Shown: positions 7,093 through 16,559, counted from the first letter of the stretch. The stretch: 64,000 nt of DNA from Actinopolyspora erythraea (GCF_002263515.1 NZ_CP022752.1:2480001-2544000); one strand, 5' to 3'. The notes: generated by a model not told the origin, from the sequence alone. A program made the numbers and translations.

Positions 7093-8037
7093 TCACCGCG
7101 GGGACGCCCGGCGCGCGGGCTCGTCCTCCAGCGCCGCGCGGTCCCAGTCGCCCAGCTCGGCAGCGGCTTCGTAGGTCGTACGCAGGAAGTCAGCCAGCGT
7201 CCGTTCGGGGTCGCGCGCGGTCCGGACGTGTTCGTAGGCGAGCAGGAACTCCCCGTGCTCGTAGTAGGCCGCTTCCGGAAGCACCGGGTACGCGGCGAAG
7301 CCCGGTGGTTCCGGGTACGCGTAGGAGTAGAAGGCGCCCTCCTGCCCACCACCCGGCCAGAAACCACAGCTGCTGAGCTCGTGCGAATAGCCCTCGACCA
7401 TGACCCAGTCCCCGCAGTTGGGAGCACCCCCGGGATGCCGGGGCGCCTCACGCCCGGAGAACCTGGTCACGGCCAGGTCCATGGCTCCCCAGAACAGGTG
7501 CACCGGGCTGACCTTGCCGATGAAGCGGGACCGGAAGTCGCCGAAGACCCGATGCGCGCACAGCAGCTGCCGCCAGAACAGCCACACCTTGTCCGGGTCG
7601 TAGGAGGCGTGCTCGGTGTCGGTGTCGAACGGGACGGCGCGCACCACCTCGTTCGGGGTCTTGCTCACCGAGGGACGTATCCCCAACTCGTCCAGCGCCG
7701 TCATCGTCTCGCGGTAGAAGTCGGCGACCGTCTTGGGCTCCAGCACGACCTCGCGCCGTCCACCGTCACTGGAGCGGATCAGCAACCGGTGGTCCTGGAA
7801 GTCGAACTCGATGTCGAAGAGATCTCCCCGGTAAGGGATCGCGGCGGTGCTCAGGCCACGGGCTGAGAGGTAGAGCGGCACCTGCCACCAGTGGTTGATC
7901 ATCGGTTCGCAGGCGAGTTTGATCTTGCCGACCAGCTGCAGCCACATGTGCAACGTGTCCCGGGTGTCGCTCCAGTCCTCGACCCGCAGGGCGGGCCATC
8001 GCAGCGTTCGGCCCGTCGTTGTGCTCGTGTCCGTCAT
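7093..8037 (-). CDS. DUF5996 family protein
   Basis: A 314-aa soluble protein beginning MTDTSTTT, with GGGGAG just upstream. It matches what I recall of DUF5996: an N-terminal block with WPxLxVxxWxDTRDTLHMWLQLVGKIKL, a central FDFxxHxLxIxxSDG block, and a C-terminal YSHELSSCGFWPGG stretch followed by YSYAYPEPPGF. Conserved Trp, His and Cys residues suggest an enzyme, but no function is established to my knowledge. It lies 44 bp downstream of a dioxygenase gene and 57 bp upstream of a VOC gene on the same strand, so all three are probably co-transcribed. Confidence 0.8.
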   Translation of the reverse strand: MTDTSTTTGRTLRWPALRVEDWSDTRDTLHMWLQLVGKIKLACEPMINHWWQVPLYLSARGLSTAAIPYRGDLFDIEFDFQDHRLLIRSSDGGRREVVLEPKTVADFYRETMTALDELGIRPSVSKTPNEVVRAVPFDTDTEHASYDPDKVWLFWRQLLCAHRVFGDFRSRFIGKVSPVHLFWGAMDLAVTRFSGREAPRHPGGAPNCGDWVMVEGYSHELSSCGFWPGGGQEGAFYSYAYPEPPGFAAYPVLPEAAYYEHGEFLLAYEHVRTARDPERTLADFLRTTYEAAAELGDWDRAALEDEPARRASPR

Positions 8038-8081
8038 CGACTCCCCTGAGAACGGATCCCCGGCGCGGTGCGGTTCGTCGT

Positions 8082-9074
8082 TCACCTCGTGCGTTCCGCC
8101 GGAGGCGGAGTGAAAGTGATCTCCTCGTCCGGGGAGGGGACCCGGAGCGTGGGCAGCACCTGCTCGATCTCGGCACGGGACGGTTCCAACCAGGGGGGCA
8201 GCTTCAGCGCCCTCCCCAGCTCCATCAACGGCTCGTCCACTGTGAACCCCGGTGGGTCGGTGGCGATCTCGAACAGCACTCCACCGGGCTCGCGGAAGTA
8301 GATGGAGTGGAAGTACCGGCGGTCCAGCACCGGGGTGACGTCCAGGCCCTGGTCCAGCAGGGTGTTGCGCCAGTCGACCTGCTCGGCGTCGTCGTGAGCA
8401 CGCCATGCGATGTGGTGGACCGTCCCAGCGGCGACCATTCCCAGCGGCGCTTCCGGGCTGCACAGCACGTCCACCATGGCCCCGGAACCGCCGTCTCCCG
8501 TGGCGAACCGGAACCGCGCCCCGGACTCCTCGACGAGCCGGAACCCCATGGTTTCGGTCAACAGTTCGGCGGTGTGCTCATGCCCTATTTCCGTCACGGT
8601 GACCGAGTGAAGTCCTCTGATGGCGTAGTCCGGCGGGATGGGGCCGTCCTCCCAGGGAGCACGGGAGTCGGCCTCGGGGTGGCCGACCAGCTCGACCAGC
8701 AGCCCGTCCGGATCGGCGACCGTCAGGGTCTCCTCGCTGGACCGGGTGGTGGGGGTGCCGACGTTGACCTCGATACCGTCGAGATGCCGCTGCCACCATC
8801 CCAGCGAGTGCTGCGGCACGGAGAAGGCGACGGTGGTGGTCTGCCCCGCGCCGCGCCGGCCCCGCGGCGCGCCCGGCCACGGGAAGAAGGTGATCAGCGT
8901 ACCCGGCTGCCCCGACTCCCCACCGAAGTACAGGTGGTAGGTGTCCGGGGCGTCGAAGTTGACGGTTCGCTTGACCAGGCGCAGCCCCAGTGCGGTGCGG
9001 TAGAAGTCCACGTTACGCTGCGGATCCGTGGCGATCGCGGTCACGTGGTGCAATCCGCTGGGCGTACTCGGCAT
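8082..9074 (-). CDS. Ring-cleaving (extradiol-type) dioxygenase, VOC family
   Basis: A 330-aa two-domain VOC protein resembling MhqO/MhqA-type hydroquinone dioxygenases. Probable Fe(II) ligands are the His pair at 9-10 (GLHHVTAIA), the His pair at 220-221 (TVHHIAW) and E269 (GGVLFEIATD). Start MPSTPSG is preceded by GGAGG. In Firmicutes such enzymes detoxify quinones and are MarR-controlled; here the substrate is inferred only. It is the first of three same-strand genes with DUF5996 and VOC downstream. Confidence 0.85.
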   Translation of the reverse strand: MPSTPSGLHHVTAIATDPQRNVDFYRTALGLRLVKRTVNFDAPDTYHLYFGGESGQPGTLITFFPWPGAPRGRRGAGQTTTVAFSVPQHSLGWWQRHLDGIEVNVGTPTTRSSEETLTVADPDGLLVELVGHPEADSRAPWEDGPIPPDYAIRGLHSVTVTEIGHEHTAELLTETMGFRLVEESGARFRFATGDGGSGAMVDVLCSPEAPLGMVAAGTVHHIAWRAHDDAEQVDWRNTLLDQGLDVTPVLDRRYFHSIYFREPGGVLFEIATDPPGFTVDEPLMELGRALKLPPWLEPSRAEIEQVLPTLRVPSPDEEITFTPPPAERTR

Positions 9075-9210
9075 GGTTTCCGCCTCCCTCGCTGGAGGCC
9101 CGCCGCGGCCGTCGGACTCCAGCGGCGGGGTGGCTGTGACTGCCAGTCCCATCCTCCGGTATCTCCGCCCGTCTCGCAGCGCACAACGGGGTTTCCGAAG
9201 CCACGCCGCG

Positions 9211-10149
9211 TCACCGCCCCGCCTGCCGGGCCTCCCGCTGCGGCACCACCGTGTAGTAGGGATCCCGGGCGGACGCCCTTCCGGCCTCGAACACACCGTA
9301 GCGGGTGGCCGCCGAGGCGGCCGTGCCGCAGAGCCCCGCCAGCACGGCCGCGCTCCCGCTGCGGCGGGCCAACAACGCGCCGACGGCGCACCCGGCGGCC
9401 AATACCCTGGCCGCGCGTAGCACGGTTCCCGCCCTGCCCGTCCGGTAGACCTCGGCGATCCTGCCCGCCCGGTGTTCCAGCGCCCGGCTCGCCACGAGCT
9501 CGCCGAGCGAACCCACCACGGCCATGCGCCGCGCCGGTCCGGCCTCCGCGCGTGGTGCCAGCATCGTCCCCACGCTTCCGGCCGCCCCCACCGAGCTGAA
9601 GGCGAACACGAAGGGGAGCTCACGGCGCGTCTCGTGCCAACCGGGCACCGCCGTGTCGGCGAGCAGCACGGCGGTGTAGGTCGTCATCGCCGGCCCCAGC
9701 ACCCCGGCGCACCCGGCCGCCACGTCGGCGAGGGGGCGGGCGAAACCGGTGAGTTCGGAAACCGCGACGGCACCGCTGAGTGCGGAGAACGGGGCGAGTA
9801 TCCAGGACCCCACGCTCAGCGGCGAGGTGGGTTTGAACACGCGCAGCATGTTCAGGAACCGCCGGGGACGGCCGAGGTCGTGAACGAGCGCCAGCACGCT
9901 GGCACTCGAACCGCCCGCCGCGCAGAGTCGCCCGACCCGGCACAACCGGGGTTGGCCCCGGAGCTGGGCGAGGACCGCCATCACCGCCGAACCCCCCGCC
10001 ATACCTCCCAGGTAGAGGTAGGCGGGCACGTCGGGAACCTTCCAGGTCGGTTCCTTGATGATCGGCCTGCCGTAGTACGAGCGGAACGACTCGCGCCCCT
10101 CGGGGGCACCGCCGGAAGGGGGTCCGCCGCTCGGTGCGTTCCCGGTCAA
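9211..10149 (-). CDS. NrfD/PsrC-type membrane anchor subunit of formate dehydrogenase
   Basis: A 312-aa polytopic protein of the NrfD/PsrC family, which holds an iron-sulfur subunit at the membrane and exchanges electrons with quinone. Helix-rich segments start at residue about 45 (YLYLGGMAGGSAVMAVLA). The motif ALVHDLGRPRRFLNMLRVFKPTSPLSVGSW is characteristic of the family. The ATG overlaps the stop of the Fe-S subunit by four bases (10146-10149). As the third gene after fdhA and fdhB it probably replaces the cytochrome b subunit of classical Fdh-N. A 136-bp gap separates it from the next gene downstream. Confidence 0.88.
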   Translation of the reverse strand: MTGNAPSGGPPSGGAPEGRESFRSYYGRPIIKEPTWKVPDVPAYLYLGGMAGGSAVMAVLAQLRGQPRLCRVGRLCAAGGSSASVLALVHDLGRPRRFLNMLRVFKPTSPLSVGSWILAPFSALSGAVAVSELTGFARPLADVAAGCAGVLGPAMTTYTAVLLADTAVPGWHETRRELPFVFAFSSVGAAGSVGTMLAPRAEAGPARRMAVVGSLGELVASRALEHRAGRIAEVYRTGRAGTVLRAARVLAAGCAVGALLARRSGSAAVLAGLCGTAASAATRYGVFEAGRASARDPYYTVVPQREARQAGR

Positions 10150-11153
10150 CGGCGACCTCCCAGGAAGCAGGACGCGATGGTCACCGCCGCGGTCGTCGCC
10201 GCCGCCAGGGCGTAGGCGGCCATCGCGGGCAGGTCCCTGGTGGTGACCACCGGGTCGGGTGGCAGCCCGTAGACCTCGGGCTCGTCCAGCAGCAGGAAGA
10301 ACGCGCCGTCACCTCCCACCCCGTCGGTGGGATCGTGCCCGTAGAGCCTGGCTTCGGTGATCCCCTGCTCGTGCAGCTGGTCGAGGCGCTGTTCGGCCCG
10401 CTGCCGCAGCTGGTCGAGCGGCCCGTACTGGATGGACTCGGTGGGACAGGCGGTGGCGCACGCCGGGGCCAGTCCCGAGCCGAGCCGGTCCTGGCACAGC
10501 GTGCACTTGAACGCCCCGCCGTCGCGGGGATGGATGTCGATCACCCCGTAGGGGCAGGCCGGGACGCAGTAGCCGCACCCGTTGCACACCTCGTCCTGGA
10601 CCACCACGGTGCCGTGCTCGGTGCGGATCAACGCCCCCGTCGGGCACACGTCCAGGCAGGCGGCGTGCGTGCAGTGCTTGCAGACGTCGGAGGACATCAG
10701 CCAGCGCACCTCGGTCGCCCCGGACCCGTCCGCCCCCTCCGTGGACTCCTGCGGTGTTCCCACGCCCGGCATCCCGAGGTCCACCCGGGAACGGGTCGAG
10801 GGGTCGATGCGCTGCTCGACGAACGCCACGTGGCGCCAGGTGGTGGCTCCGAGGTCGGTGGTGTTGTCGTAGGACATCCCGGTCAGGTCCAGCCCGTCCT
10901 CGTCGAGCAGGTTCCACTCCTTGCAGGCGACCTCGCAGGCCTTGCACCCGATGCACACGCTGGTGTCGGTGAAGAACCCGACCCGCTCCGGGTGCGAGGC
11001 CGGATAGCCCGCCTCGGAGCTGGGATCGGCCAGCGGACCGCTGAGCCGGTTGCCTTCCCTGGCCTCCCCTGGTTCCGCCCGGCCGTGCGCGCTGCTCCGC
11101 ATCGAACGTTCGAGCCCGAAGAGGGGGTGTTCGGACGACGCGTCAGGACTCAT
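10146..11153 (-). CDS. fdhB: 4Fe-4S ferredoxin-type subunit of formate dehydrogenase
   Basis: A 335-aa electron-transfer subunit with four Cys groups, as in FdnH/FdoH-type proteins. The first is CIGCKACEVACKEW (residues 67-80), followed by CKHCTHAACLDVCP, CNGCGYCVPACPYG and CTLCQDRLGSG with ACATACP. Each is expected to bind a [4Fe-4S] cluster carrying electrons from the FdhA active site to the NrfD anchor. A hydrophobic helix lies near the C-terminus (AYALAAATTAAVTIASCFLGG), as in Fdh-N beta subunits. The ATG at 11153 overlaps the fdhA stop by 11 bp. An upstream in-frame start would only add overlapping shadow sequence. Confidence 0.92.
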   Translation of the reverse strand: MSPDASSEHPLFGLERSMRSSAHGRAEPGEAREGNRLSGPLADPSSEAGYPASHPERVGFFTDTSVCIGCKACEVACKEWNLLDEDGLDLTGMSYDNTTDLGATTWRHVAFVEQRIDPSTRSRVDLGMPGVGTPQESTEGADGSGATEVRWLMSSDVCKHCTHAACLDVCPTGALIRTEHGTVVVQDEVCNGCGYCVPACPYGVIDIHPRDGGAFKCTLCQDRLGSGLAPACATACPTESIQYGPLDQLRQRAEQRLDQLHEQGITEARLYGHDPTDGVGGDGAFFLLLDEPEVYGLPPDPVVTTRDLPAMAAYALAAATTAAVTIASCFLGGRR

Positions 11154-14100
11154 CCCCGCCTCCCTCGGCCGTACCCGTGCCGCTCTCCGGCGCCCCGTCA
11201 TCCGGCGTGGGAGCGTCGCCGCCGGTGTGCTCGGTGATGCCCGCGCGGGCGCGGTAGGTGGCGACCAACCTGTTCAGCGCCGGCCCGCGGGGCCGTCTGC
11301 CGGGACGGATGTCGCAGGTGCCCGCCTTGGTCTCCATGATGTGCACGGTGGGGTCCAGCGCGACCCCGAGCAACTCGTTGGCGGCGTCCCCCGTGGTCAA
11401 CCCGTTGGGCCCCCAGTGCCACGGGATGCCGATCTGGTGCAGCGTCCTGCCGTTCGAACGCAGTGGGCGAATGCGCTGCGTGATCAGCACGCGTCCCTCG
11501 ATCGCGCCGCGAGCGGTGATCACCGTGGCCCAGCCGAGGTGGCGCAGCGCCCGTTCGGCGGCCAGTTCGGGGGAGATCTCGAAGAACATCGCGGGGGCCA
11601 ACTCCGCCAGGTGCGGCAACCACCGACTCATCCCGCCGGCGGTGTGGTGCTCGGTGAGCCGGAAGGTGGTGAACACGTAGGGAAACACCTCCGCTCCCGG
11701 TTCGGCACCACTGGGTTGGTACCGGTTCTCCGGCCGGTGGTACAGCTGGCGCGCCGGGTTGCGCTGCGTGGTGTGCAGCGTGTTGCTCAACGGTGACTCC
11801 TGCGGCTCGTAGTGGGTGGGCAGCGGGCCGTCGCGCAGCCCGGCCGGCGCGTACAGCCAGCCGAGCCCGTCGCCCTGCATGACGAACGGGTCGGTGCCGC
11901 GCAGCGCCTCGGGACCGCGTGCCTCGGCGGCCGGTTCGTAGTCGGGAGGTTTGGTCGCCTCGAAGTCGGGCACGTCGTGGCCGGTCCAGCGCTGCTGTCG
12001 CTCGTCCCACCAGACGTGGGCTTTGCGCTCGCTCCACGGCCTGCCCGCCGGGTCGGCGGCGGCGCGGTTGTACAGGATTCGCCGGTTGGCGGGCCAGGCC
12101 CAGCCCCACTCGGGGGCGACCCAGGACTGCCGCTGCCCCGGTTCCCGGCGCGCGGCCCGGTTGACCTCCTCGGCGTAGACCCCGCAGTAGATCCAGCACC
12201 CCGAACGCGTGGAGCCGTCGGAGCGCAGCAGGGTGTAGGAGGACAGCGCCCGGCCGTTCGCGTCGGTGCCGTTTATCTCGCGGAGCACGGCGTCGGCGCT
12301 CGGTTCCTCGATGGCCCCCTCCGTGGGGTAGTCCCAGGTCAGTTCCAGCACGGGGCGGTCACGTTCGCGCTGGTCCGCGTCGCGTTCGAGCCGCCGGGCC
12401 GCGAGCTTGGACTTGATCCGCAGTCCCAGGTGGTAGAAGAACCACAGGTCGCTGCGCTGGTCGTCGGCGGGCTCGACCGCCTTGTGGTGCCACTGCAGCA
12501 TGCGCTGGGTGTTGGTGAAGGTGCCGTCCTTCTCGGTGTGCGCGGCGGCGGGCAGGAAGAACACCTCGGTGCCGATCTCGGTGGGGCTCGTCTCACCGTT
12601 GTCCACCTCCGGCCCGTCCTTCCAGAACGTGGCCGTCTCGATCATGTTCAGGTCGCGCACCACCAGCCAGTCCAGATTGGCCAGCCCCGTGCGCTGCTGG
12701 TGCGCGTTGGCCGTGCCCACCGCGGGGTTCTCGCCGATGACGAAGTAGCCGCGCACCCTGCCCTCGATCTGGTCGATCACGGTGCGGAAGCTGCCGTGGT
12801 CACCGGTGAGCCTGGGCAGGTGATCGAACCGGAAGTCGTTCTCGGCGGTGGCGTACTCGCCCCACCAGGCCTTGAGCAGGCTGACGACGTAGTCGCGCAT
12901 GTTGGCCCAGTACCCCTTGTCGGCGGCGTTGGTGGCCACGAAGTCGTCCAGCGAGAGATCCGGGTGCGCCGACGGCATCGGGATGTAGCCGGGCAGCAGG
13001 TCGAACAGGGTGGGGATGTCGGTCGAGCCCTGGATGCTGGCGTGGCCCCGCAGCGCGAGAATCCCGCCGCCGGGTCTGCCGATGTTGCCGAGCAGCAGCT
13101 GCAGGATGGAGGCGGCCCGGATGTACTGCACCCCCACCGTGTGATGGGTCCAGCCCACGGCGTAGGCGAAGGCGGTGGTGCGCTGCCTGCCCGAGTTGGC
13201 GACCAGCGCCTCGGCGACCTCGTGGAACCGCCACCGCTCGATCCCGCACAGCTGCTCCACGAGTTCCGGGGTGTAGCGGGCGAAGTGGCGCTTGAGGATC
13301 TGGAACACGCAGCGTGGATGGGTCAGGCTCGGATCGGTCTCGGGCTCGGCGCGAGGCGTCGACTCCCCCGCCGCGGCCGCTCGGTCGTGCTCGGATGCGC
13401 CGAGGACGTCGTTCCACTGGTCGCGCTCGCCAGCCGCCGGGTTGACCCGGGCACCCTGGTAGGACCAGCTGGCCGGATCGTAGGCGTCGCCGGTGAACCC
13501 GGAGAACACGCCGTCCAGGTCCTCGGTGTCGGCGAAGGACTCGTCGACGATCGTGGCCGCGTTGGTGTAGTTGACCACGTACTCGTGGAAGTGGTGCCCG
13601 CCCCGCAGCACGTGGTTGATCAGCCCGCCGAGGAAGGCGATGTCGCTGCCCGCGCGCAGCGGGACGAACGTGTCGGCCATCGCCGAGGTCCGGGTGAACC
13701 GGGGATCGACGTGGATGATCTTCGCACCGCGCCGCTTGGCCTCCATCACCCACTGGAACCCGACCGGGTGAGCTTCGGCCATGTTGGAGCCCTGGATGAC
13801 CACGCAGTCGGAGTTGCTCAGGTCCTGCTGGAAGGTTGTGGCCCCACCGCGGCCGAAGGAGGTTCCCAGACCGGGAACCGTGGAGGAGTGTCAAATGCGG
13901 GCCTGGTTCTCGATCTGGAGGGCGCCGAGGGCGGTGTAGAGCTTCTTCATGAGGTAGTTTTCCTCATTGTCCAGCGTGGCCCCGCCCAGACTCGCGATTC
14001 CCATGGTGCGGCGCAGCCGCGTACCGTCCGAATCGGTCTCCTGCCAGGTCTCGTCGCGGGTGCGGATCACCCGGTCAGCGATCATGTCGACCGCGGTGTC

Positions 14101-14451
14101 GAGGTCGAGCTCCTCCCACTCGGTGCCGTGCGGCCGTCGGTAGGCGACCCTGCGCTGCCTGTCGGGCGAGGTCACCAGGGATCGACTGGCCGACCCCTTC
14201 GGGCAGAGCCTGCCCCGGCTCACCGGCGAGTCGGGATCGCCCTCGATCTGGGTGACGGCACCGTCGCGCACGAACACGCGTTGCGCACAGCCCACGGCGC
14301 AGTAGGGGCACACCGAACCGACCACCGCGTCGGCGTCCTCGGTGCGGGCGTGCTCGCGGTCGGTGGCGGCCGAACGGGCCGCCTGACCACGACCGAGCGG
14401 ATCGGACCCCAGCAACTGGCGCAGCACCGGCCAGCGCAACCACTCCCGCAT
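11143..14451 (-). CDS. fdhA: Selenocysteine-containing formate dehydrogenase catalytic subunit
   Basis: Read through an in-frame TGA at 13891-13893, this is a 1102-aa molybdopterin oxidoreductase with Sec at residue 187. The bases around it encode NQARI-U-HSSTVPGLGTSFGRGG, the exact context of the Mo/W-ligand Sec in Fdh-N/O enzymes. The N-terminal [4Fe-4S] site is C48-x2-C51-x3-C55-x27-C83. Downstream VIQGSNMAEAHPVGFQW and the C-terminal DPTVHIMETKAGTCDIRPG belong to the pterin-binding domains. It oxidises formate to CO2. A GGUCU-loop hairpin follows the UGA, and selA, selB, selC and selD lie within about 14 kb. No Tat signal is evident, so the active site may face the cytoplasm. Standard gene callers will split it into a 186-aa and an 886-aa piece. 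Confidence 0.93.
13861..13893 (-). promoter_or_regulatory. Sec UGA codon with bacterial SECIS-like hairpin
   Basis: On the minus strand the UGA (13893-13891) is followed after 11 bases by a perfect stem GGTTCCC / GGGAACC around the loop GGTCT (13879-13861). The apical GGUCU loop is the element recognised by SelB in the E. coli fdhF and fdnG SECIS, and the distance fits. The hairpin lies within the coding sequence, as expected for bacteria. Confidence 0.88.
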
Positions 14452-14701
14452 CGCCGATCACCAACTCTCGAGGCGTCGCCGCCGATGCTGCGCCCGCCGG
14501 TGCGGTGGCGCAACCGCGAGCGGCCCTTCCCGTACCGCCGGCGACGCTCCGCTCACACGGATACGTGAGGAGCAGTCCCACTTCACCGGATGTGTCGAAC
14601 CCGGCACACGCGGAGCGCGTGGTGCGATAGATTCCCACCGGGCAAGTGATCATGCCGCAGGGCAAGAGCATCGCACGATCGAGTGAAACCCAGGGGGAAG
14701 C

Positions 14702-15262
14702 GTGGCCGAAGAGGAAAGCGGACAGCCGAACACGGGCGGATCGAGTGAAACGGGCACCGACGGTCAGCCCGGGATGGACGCCGCGGACCGGGCCGCGCTG
14801 GACGCCGAGATGCAGGACGTGGCCGGCAGCGCGCTGTTCACCGGTCCCGCCGGGCTCGCCAAGGAGATGGCCGACATCGCCCGCATCGCCGACCGCGCCA
14901 ACACCAAGGCCGAACTGGCCCAGGCCATCAGCGACAACACCCGCATGGTCGTCGACCCCGACGAGGTCGACGCGCTCGCGGGGTTCTTCGAGGAGAAGGC
15001 CAGTGAACTGGAAGATCGTTGGTTGAAGATTTCTGAACTGGCAAACATTCCTCCACCGGGTACCGATCCGGTCAGCACGGGCGCCGCGTCGATCCACGGC
15101 CAAGTCGCTTCAGGCGACGACCGGTCGTACATACCCAACTACCTGAAACTCGCGCAGGTGTTCAACGACACCGCCGCGAGCCTGCGCTCCAGCGCCAGGC
15201 AGACCCGCACCGACGACGCCAACGCAGCCGACAGCTTCGACCGGGGGATCCAGAATGCGTAA
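14702..15262 (+). CDS. Acidic helical protein of a type VII secretion-associated group
   Basis: A 186-aa protein with no signal peptide or membrane segment. A disordered acidic N-terminus (about 25 residues) leads into predicted helices rich in Ala and Glu, with DEVDALAGFFEEKASELEDRWLKI at about residues 87-110 and FNDTAASLRSSARQT near the end. This resembles PE/WXG100-like helical partners encoded beside PPE-like proteins and EspG in Pseudonocardiales. The GTG start has GGGGGAAG just upstream. Its stop overlaps the start of the lipoprotein gene by 8 bp. The role as an ESX substrate or partner is inferred from neighbours. Confidence 0.6.
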   Translation: MAEEESGQPNTGGSSETGTDGQPGMDAADRAALDAEMQDVAGSALFTGPAGLAKEMADIARIADRANTKAELAQAISDNTRMVVDPDEVDALAGFFEEKASELEDRWLKISELANIPPPGTDPVSTGAASIHGQVASGDDRSYIPNYLKLAQVFNDTAASLRSSARQTRTDDANAADSFDRGIQNA

Positions 15263-15836
15263 CACCGTCACCACCGGAATCTCCCTGGCAGCCGGACTGC
15301 TGCTGCTCGCCGGATGCAGCGGTGGTGGCCAGACCGGCCAAGCGGCGCAGGACACCACCGACACCGGCACAAGCGCCCCCAGCAGCACCTCCGGGGTGAG
15401 CTTGCCGGAGCGCACCGCACCCGCCAAGTCCCTCGACCTCGCAGACCCCTGCACCATCATCACGAAGCAACAACAGAACAACCTGGGGGCCAGCCAACCA
15501 CCAGAAAAAACCAGCATCAACGAAAAAATAGGGTGCAAATACCAAAAAGGGGACTCGGGAGCCAAAGATGGATGGTTTGTCTTTATCTCAGTAGATCCCA
15601 AAAGAACAGCAGAAGAATTTGTCAGCAAACGCCCCACCGGGCAAGAAATAAATATTTCCGGATATCCGGCCTACAAACTGAAAAATTTCCCCAACTGTCA
15701 GATTGTCGTTGACATCGCAAACTCCGGATCGCTTTTCATTAATGGGGGAATCAGGTTTCAGGAGAGCCGGCCGGATCCCTGTCCGATCTTCACCGAGTTC
15801 GCCGAGACCGCTGTCGAGAACCTATCTGAAGCATGA
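15255..15836 (+). CDS. DUF3558 lipoprotein, copy 1
   Basis: A 193-aa exported lipoprotein. The signal peptide MRNTVTTGISLAAGLLLLAGC has its lipobox Cys at residue 21. A Thr/Ser-rich linker follows, then a DUF3558 domain starting LDLADPCTIIT with further Cys (about residues 62, 94, 147 and 175) likely forming disulfides. Copy 2 follows directly, and the first 200 bp of the two are nearly identical. Bases about 15465-15760 are unusually AT-rich for this genome (AAA, AAT and ATA codons), unlike the 5' part. Context is a type VII secretion group; function is unknown. Confidence 0.85.
   Translation: MRNTVTTGISLAAGLLLLAGCSGGGQTGQAAQDTTDTGTSAPSSTSGVSLPERTAPAKSLDLADPCTIITKQQQNNLGASQPPEKTSINEKIGCKYQKGDSGAKDGWFVFISVDPKRTAEEFVSKRPTGQEINISGYPAYKLKNFPNCQIVVDIANSGSLFINGGIRFQESRPDPCPIFTEFAETAVENLSEA
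15258..15463 (+). repeat. Direct repeat, copy A (5' part of DUF3558 gene 1)
   Basis: About 206 bp nearly identical in sequence to 15971-16174. It covers signal peptide, linker (GQTGQAAQDTTDTGTS) and the LPERTAPAKSLDLADPC block. Identity falls sharply after this point. Confidence 0.75.
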
Positions 15837-15898
15837 GACGCACTGGAAGCAGGAGACAGGCTAAGAGGTTCCCCATTCCGTCCGCCGAGGGGGAAGCA

Positions 15899-16546
15899 GT
15901 GGCAGCCGGAGCAACGGAACCGGTCAACGCGGACGGCACACGACTACACGGGAAGCCGCAGCCGGTATCGCGTAACACCGTCGCCACGGGGGTCTCCCTG
16001 GCAGCGGGACTGCTGCTCGCCGGATGCGGTGGTGGTCAGACCGGCCAAGCGGCGCAGGACACCACCGACACCGGCACGAGCAGCAGCACCAGCAGCGCAC
16101 CCGGAGCGGGCCTGCCGGAGCGCACCGCACCCGCCAAATCCCTCGACCTCGCAGACCCCTGCGCCATCATCACGCGACAACAAGCAACCGAACTCGGAGT
16201 CAACCAGCCGTTGGAAAATGCTAATTCCAATGGAAAGGAGGGATGTCGGTACCAAAAAGGGAACCCCGGCACCGAGAGTGGTTGGTACGTATTCGTCGCC
16301 GCAGACACAAAACGGACCGCACAAGAGTTCTCTTCACGAAGCCCAGGAGGTCAAATCACAAACATAGCTGGCTATCATGCATATCAAGTCGATGACGGCG
16401 GCGCATGCATGATCGCAGTTGATGTTTCTAACCAGGGGTCAATTTTCATCAACGGCATAACGCGACTTCAAGAAAATCGCACTGCCGCTTGCCCAATCTC
16501 TACCGAGTTCGCCGAAGCCGCGATCAAGAACCTGCCCGAAGCCTGA
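15899..16546 (+). CDS. DUF3558 lipoprotein, copy 2
   Basis: A 215-aa paralogue of the preceding gene. GTG 15899 is the best start because GAGGGGGAAG lies directly upstream. An ATG at 15833 that overlaps the previous stop is the alternative. In copy 1 the signal peptide begins at ATG-CGT; here the matching bases read TCG-CGT, so the original start is lost and about 24 extra residues precede the signal sequence. The lipobox Cys is residue 43 (LLLAGC). The DUF3558 domain starts LDLADPCAIIT. The 3' half is again AT-richer. Whether the longer N-terminus still permits export is uncertain. Confidence 0.8.
   Translation: MAAGATEPVNADGTRLHGKPQPVSRNTVATGVSLAAGLLLAGCGGGQTGQAAQDTTDTGTSSSTSSAPGAGLPERTAPAKSLDLADPCAIITRQQATELGVNQPLENANSNGKEGCRYQKGNPGTESGWYVFVAADTKRTAQEFSSRSPGGQITNIAGYHAYQVDDGGACMIAVDVSNQGSIFINGITRLQENRTAACPISTEFAEAAIKNLPEA
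15971..16174 (+). repeat. Direct repeat, copy B (5' part of DUF3558 gene 2)
   Basis: Second copy of the roughly 205-bp tandem duplication (see 15258-15463). It carries several silent differences and a small linker indel. Copy spacing is about 713 bp. Confidence 0.75.
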
Positions 16547-16559
16547 GGAGAACCGATTC

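Noticed and set aside
13803..13893. Apparent nonsense mutation splitting fdhA
   Set aside because: The Sec context, GGUCU hairpin and nearby selABCD genes explain the UGA as selenocysteine.
11812..14568. 918-codon plus-strand frame
   Set aside because: It is the antisense frame of fdhA and lacks any family motif.
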